From positions 1 through 14,227 of the forward strand of contig PMLN01000136.1 of the NCBI GenBank assembly GCA_003158885.1: a DNA stretch of 14,227 nucleotides, in the 5' to 3' direction. How positions within the stretch are numbered: the stretch's first letter is position 1; the number at the start of each line of letters is the position of its first letter. Origin of the DNA: Anaerolineae bacterium (GTDB lineage Bacteria > Chloroflexota > Anaerolineae > Anaerolineales > Villigracilaceae). A model generated the notes under the pieces. The model had not been told where the DNA came from, made no database searches, and saw only the letters and a list, made by a program, of their open reading frames with translations. This document shows positions 12,110-14,227 of the stretch, one piece after another. Both the position numbers and the translations under genes were made by a program.

Positions 12110-13234
12110 CTATGGTTTGTAATTCAGCAAGGCTCTAACGATGTTTTCTGCCGCATGGCCGTCCCCAAATGGGTTTGCCGCCTTGGCCATGGCTCGATAT
12201 GCAGATTCATCATCCAAAAGCCGCGTCGTTTCCTGGACGATCCGGTCTGCCGCCGTTCCGACCAGTTTCAGGGTTCCCGCTTGGACACCCTCCGGCCGCT
12301 CCGTTACTTCGCGTAATACCAGGACAGGGATGCCGAAGGCCGGCGCCTCCTCCTGGATTCCGCCCGAGTCGGTCAGGATTACTGTGGCTCGTTTCATCAA
12401 GCCGACCAGTGGCAGATAATCTAGCGGTGGAAGGAGCGTAATGTGATCTACACCCTTCAAAATGCGATACACCGGTTCCTGCACGTTGGGATTAAGATGC
12501 ACCGGATAAACGATTTCCACATCACCGCGTGAAGCGAGTTCTTTCAGGGCGCTGCAGATCTCTTTGAGCGGCTTGCCAAAATTTTCCCGCCGGTGAGCGG
12601 TTACCAGGATCAGCCTTTTGCCTGCTTCCCGCTTCCCGATTCCCAATTTATTGCCGAGTTGCGTGATCTCGTCCGGCTCCGGCTGTTCCGCTGCGAAATG
12701 CAGCGCGTCGATAACAGGGTTGCCGGTGACCGCGATTGCGCTCTCTTGTATTCCTTCCCGAAGCAGGTTTCGTTTCGTCCACTGCGTGGGTGCAAAATGC
12801 AGATCGGCAATCACGCCTGCCACGCGGCGGTTGATCTCTTCCGGGAAAGGCTGCCATTTATCGTGTGTGCGGAGTCCGGCCTCAACGTGCCCAACGCGGA
12901 TGCGGCGATAATAGGCAAGCAGGGCGGTGATGGCCACTGTGGTCGTATCGCCTTGCACCAGCACCCAATCCGGTTTGTAATCGGAGAGGATGGGGTCGAG
13001 ATGCGTAAAGATCGCCGCGCTCAGCTCTGCCAGCGATTGATCCTCCCGCATCAAGTCCAAATCGTATTCCGGCTGGATGTTGAATAAATCCAGCACTTGG
13101 TCGAGCATTTGCCGGTGTTGAGCGGTGACGCACACACGCGATTCGATATTCGGTGTTCGCCTCAATTCATGGATGACGGGCGCCATTTTCACCGCTTCGG
13201 GGCGTGTGCCAAAAACAGAAAGAATTTTCATCAT
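12110..13234 (-). CDS. wecB: UDP-N-acetylglucosamine 2-epimerase (non-hydrolysing)
   Basis: The 374-residue enzyme interconverts UDP-GlcNAc and UDP-ManNAc in the cytoplasm for surface-polysaccharide synthesis. The family pattern is complete: FGTRPEAVKMAP near the start, Asp96 in VQGDTT, Glu118 in GHVEAGLRT, Glu132 in PFPEEINR, His213 in VTAHRREN, and DSGGIQEEAP late in the protein. These match the catalytic Asp95, Glu117, Glu131 and His213 of the E. coli enzyme. The length is normal. ATG 13234 is followed by a second ATG (13231), and neither has a clear Shine-Dalgarno. It lies 50 bp downstream of a wecC-type dehydrogenase that uses its product, so the two form a pathway pair. Confidence 0.95.
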   Translation of the reverse strand: MMKILSVFGTRPEAVKMAPVIHELRRTPNIESRVCVTAQHRQMLDQVLDLFNIQPEYDLDLMREDQSLAELSAAIFTHLDPILSDYKPDWVLVQGDTTTVAITALLAYYRRIRVGHVEAGLRTHDKWQPFPEEINRRVAGVIADLHFAPTQWTKRNLLREGIQESAIAVTGNPVIDALHFAAEQPEPDEITQLGNKLGIGKREAGKRLILVTAHRRENFGKPLKEICSALKELASRGDVEIVYPVHLNPNVQEPVYRILKGVDHITLLPPLDYLPLVGLMKRATVILTDSGGIQEEAPAFGIPVLVLREVTERPEGVQAGTLKLVGTAADRIVQETTRLLDDESAYRAMAKAANPFGDGHAAENIVRALLNYKP

Positions 13235-13245
13235 AGGCAGGCAGC

Positions 13246-13272
13246 AAAACGCAAGTGTGATCTTTGCGTTTT
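13246..13272 (-). terminator. Hairpin between wecC and wecB, possible weak terminator
   Basis: A 9-bp perfect stem (AAAACGCAA with TTGCGTTTT) and a 9-nt loop lie in the 50-bp gap. On the minus strand the stem ends in TTTT, but no longer T-run follows, so it may reduce rather than stop transcription into wecB. Confidence 0.4.
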
Positions 13273-13284
13273 ACGCTTTACGTT

Positions 13285-14227
13285 TTATTGCTTTCTCACA
13301 CCCAGCCGCGTGAGTGCGAATCCCGCGCTTTGCCATTCTGGAACATTCCATCCGTTGACGGTATCGATCAGGATGCGGGCTTTTGTCTTCGTTGCGATCT
13401 CGGCGGGTTTTAGGTGGATAAATTCAGTGTGGCGCACCAATAGCAGGATTGCATCTGAATCTTTGAGCGCATCTTCCAGGCTGGTTGCCATGTGAACGCC
13501 TTTTATATTTGCTTCCGGTTTGAATGGCTCCCATGCTTTGACGAGCGCGCCTTCCGCCTGTAACAGATGTACGACTTCCACCGCCGGGCTTTCCCGCAGG
13601 TCATCCACATCGGGTTTATAAGCCAGCCCCAGAGCGGCGATTCTCCTGTCTTTTAGCGAGCCTAGCGCCCGCTTTACCAAGTTCACTACATGCCCGGGCT
13701 GCGCATTGTTGACCTTGCGTGAGGTATGGATTAACGGCGTCAATTCCGGCGCTGACTCAACTAGGAACCATGGGTCCACACTGATACAGTGCCCGCCGAC
13801 GCCGGGGCCGGGACTTAGAATCTTTACGCGCGGATGGCGGTTGGCAAGCGAGATGGCTTCCCAGACATCCACGCCGAACTTATCGGCCAGCCGTGCGAAT
13901 TCATTGGCAATGGCAATGTTTACATCGCGATAGGTATTTTCCATCAACTTGACCATTTCCGCGGTGGTCGCGTCGGTTTGGACAATTTCACCTTTGACAA
14001 AGATGGAATAAAGGTCGGCGCCGGCTTTGGCGGATTCAGGTGTGACGCCGCCGATGACACGCGCGTTCTCGATCAACTCACGCAGGATCTGACCCGGCAG
14101 AACGCGTTCCGGTGAGTAAGCCAGATGGAAATCGCGGCCCGCTTGAAGTCCCGAACGGGCCAGGATCGGGGCAATAAGTTCGATCGTGGTGCGCGGCGGC
14201 GAGGTCGATTCAAGCACAACCAGGTTG
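13285..14227 (-). CDS. wecC: UDP-N-acetyl-D-mannosamine dehydrogenase-type nucleotide-sugar dehydrogenase (5' end outside window)
   Basis: About 313 C-terminal residues of a UDP-glucose/GDP-mannose dehydrogenase family enzyme are visible; families run to about 420-440, so roughly the N-terminal quarter is outside. The frame is open to the right edge (NLVVLESTSPPRTT), so the apparent GTG start at 14217 is internal. Key features are AYSPERVLPG, the lysine-bearing EMVKLMENTYRDVNIA, the catalytic Cys in GVGGHCISVDPWFL, and GLAYKPDVDDLRESPA. The enzyme oxidises the 6-OH of a UDP-sugar to a carboxylate with two NAD+. The neighbouring wecB points to UDP-ManNAc as substrate, but the family is broad, so the wecC symbol is provisional. 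The protein ends in GVRKQ with a complete C-terminus. Confidence 0.85.
   Translation of the reverse strand, partial: NLVVLESTSPPRTTIELIAPILARSGLQAGRDFHLAYSPERVLPGQILRELIENARVIGGVTPESAKAGADLYSIFVKGEIVQTDATTAEMVKLMENTYRDVNIAIANEFARLADKFGVDVWEAISLANRHPRVKILSPGPGVGGHCISVDPWFLVESAPELTPLIHTSRKVNNAQPGHVVNLVKRALGSLKDRRIAALGLAYKPDVDDLRESPAVEVVHLLQAEGALVKAWEPFKPEANIKGVHMATSLEDALKDSDAILLLVRHTEFIHLKPAEIATKTKARILIDTVNGWNVPEWQSAGFALTRLGVRKQ

Noticed and set aside
12593..13087. A 164-codon plus-strand ORF opposite wecB
   Set aside because: Antisense to a catalytically complete WecB, with no recognisable domain.

Overview
The window looks like chromosome of a member of the Chloroflexota, most likely class Anaerolineae. 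This is inferred from gene style, not from a search. The signs are a zinc-ribbon/LysM protein with Pro-Thr linkers, a secreted protein built of 'GYPI...VQYFQ.AR' modules, moderate GC, and many genes whose start codon sits directly behind a -10 box. Almost everything is on the minus strand; the only convincing plus-strand gene is at 10192-10893. There are no rRNA or tRNA genes, CRISPR arrays, transposases or phage genes.

Layout, left to right: (1) 1-3244 is a tightly packed minus-strand operon read DinB-like protein > EamA exporter > RlmI/RlmK-like methyltransferase > short-chain dehydrogenase > an unidentified gene cut by the window edge. Neighbouring genes overlap by 4 or 8 nt or lie 8-11 nt apart. 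(2) 3330-4829 holds a 75-residue protein and a zinc-ribbon/membrane/LysM protein, separated by a strong terminator and a perfect 26-bp palindrome. (3) 4893-5809 is a coupled pair, a DUF1295-type membrane protein and a DUF1330 protein. (4) 5915-7875 has a complete CNNM/CBS/CorC-type membrane protein between two gene remnants: a gamma-glutamyltransferase cut after about 95 residues and a nucleoside deaminase cut inside its HAE zinc motif. (5) 7865-8929 is selD (selenophosphate synthetase). Its N-terminus is hidden behind an in-frame TGA at the catalytic Cys/Sec position, so the protein is most likely a selenoprotein; a hairpin fitting the bacterial SECIS rules follows the TGA. (6) 9099-10893 is a divergent pair, a prohibitin/SPFH membrane protein (minus) and a reduced PyrK-like iron-sulfur protein (plus). 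(7) 10895-11848 is the secreted modular protein. (8) 12110-14227 carries wecB and the 3' part of a wecC-type dehydrogenase, which together convert UDP-GlcNAc to UDP-ManNAcA for cell-surface polysaccharide.

The most valuable observation is the selenocysteine-containing SelD, because a plain ORF call starts at an internal GTG (8830) and loses the catalytic N-terminus. It implies that the host makes and uses selenocysteine, with SelA, SelB and tRNA-Sec encoded elsewhere. Next come the cluster of apparently leaderless promoters, the palindrome at about -41 of a small gene, and the pair of truncated genes flanking the CNNM gene.
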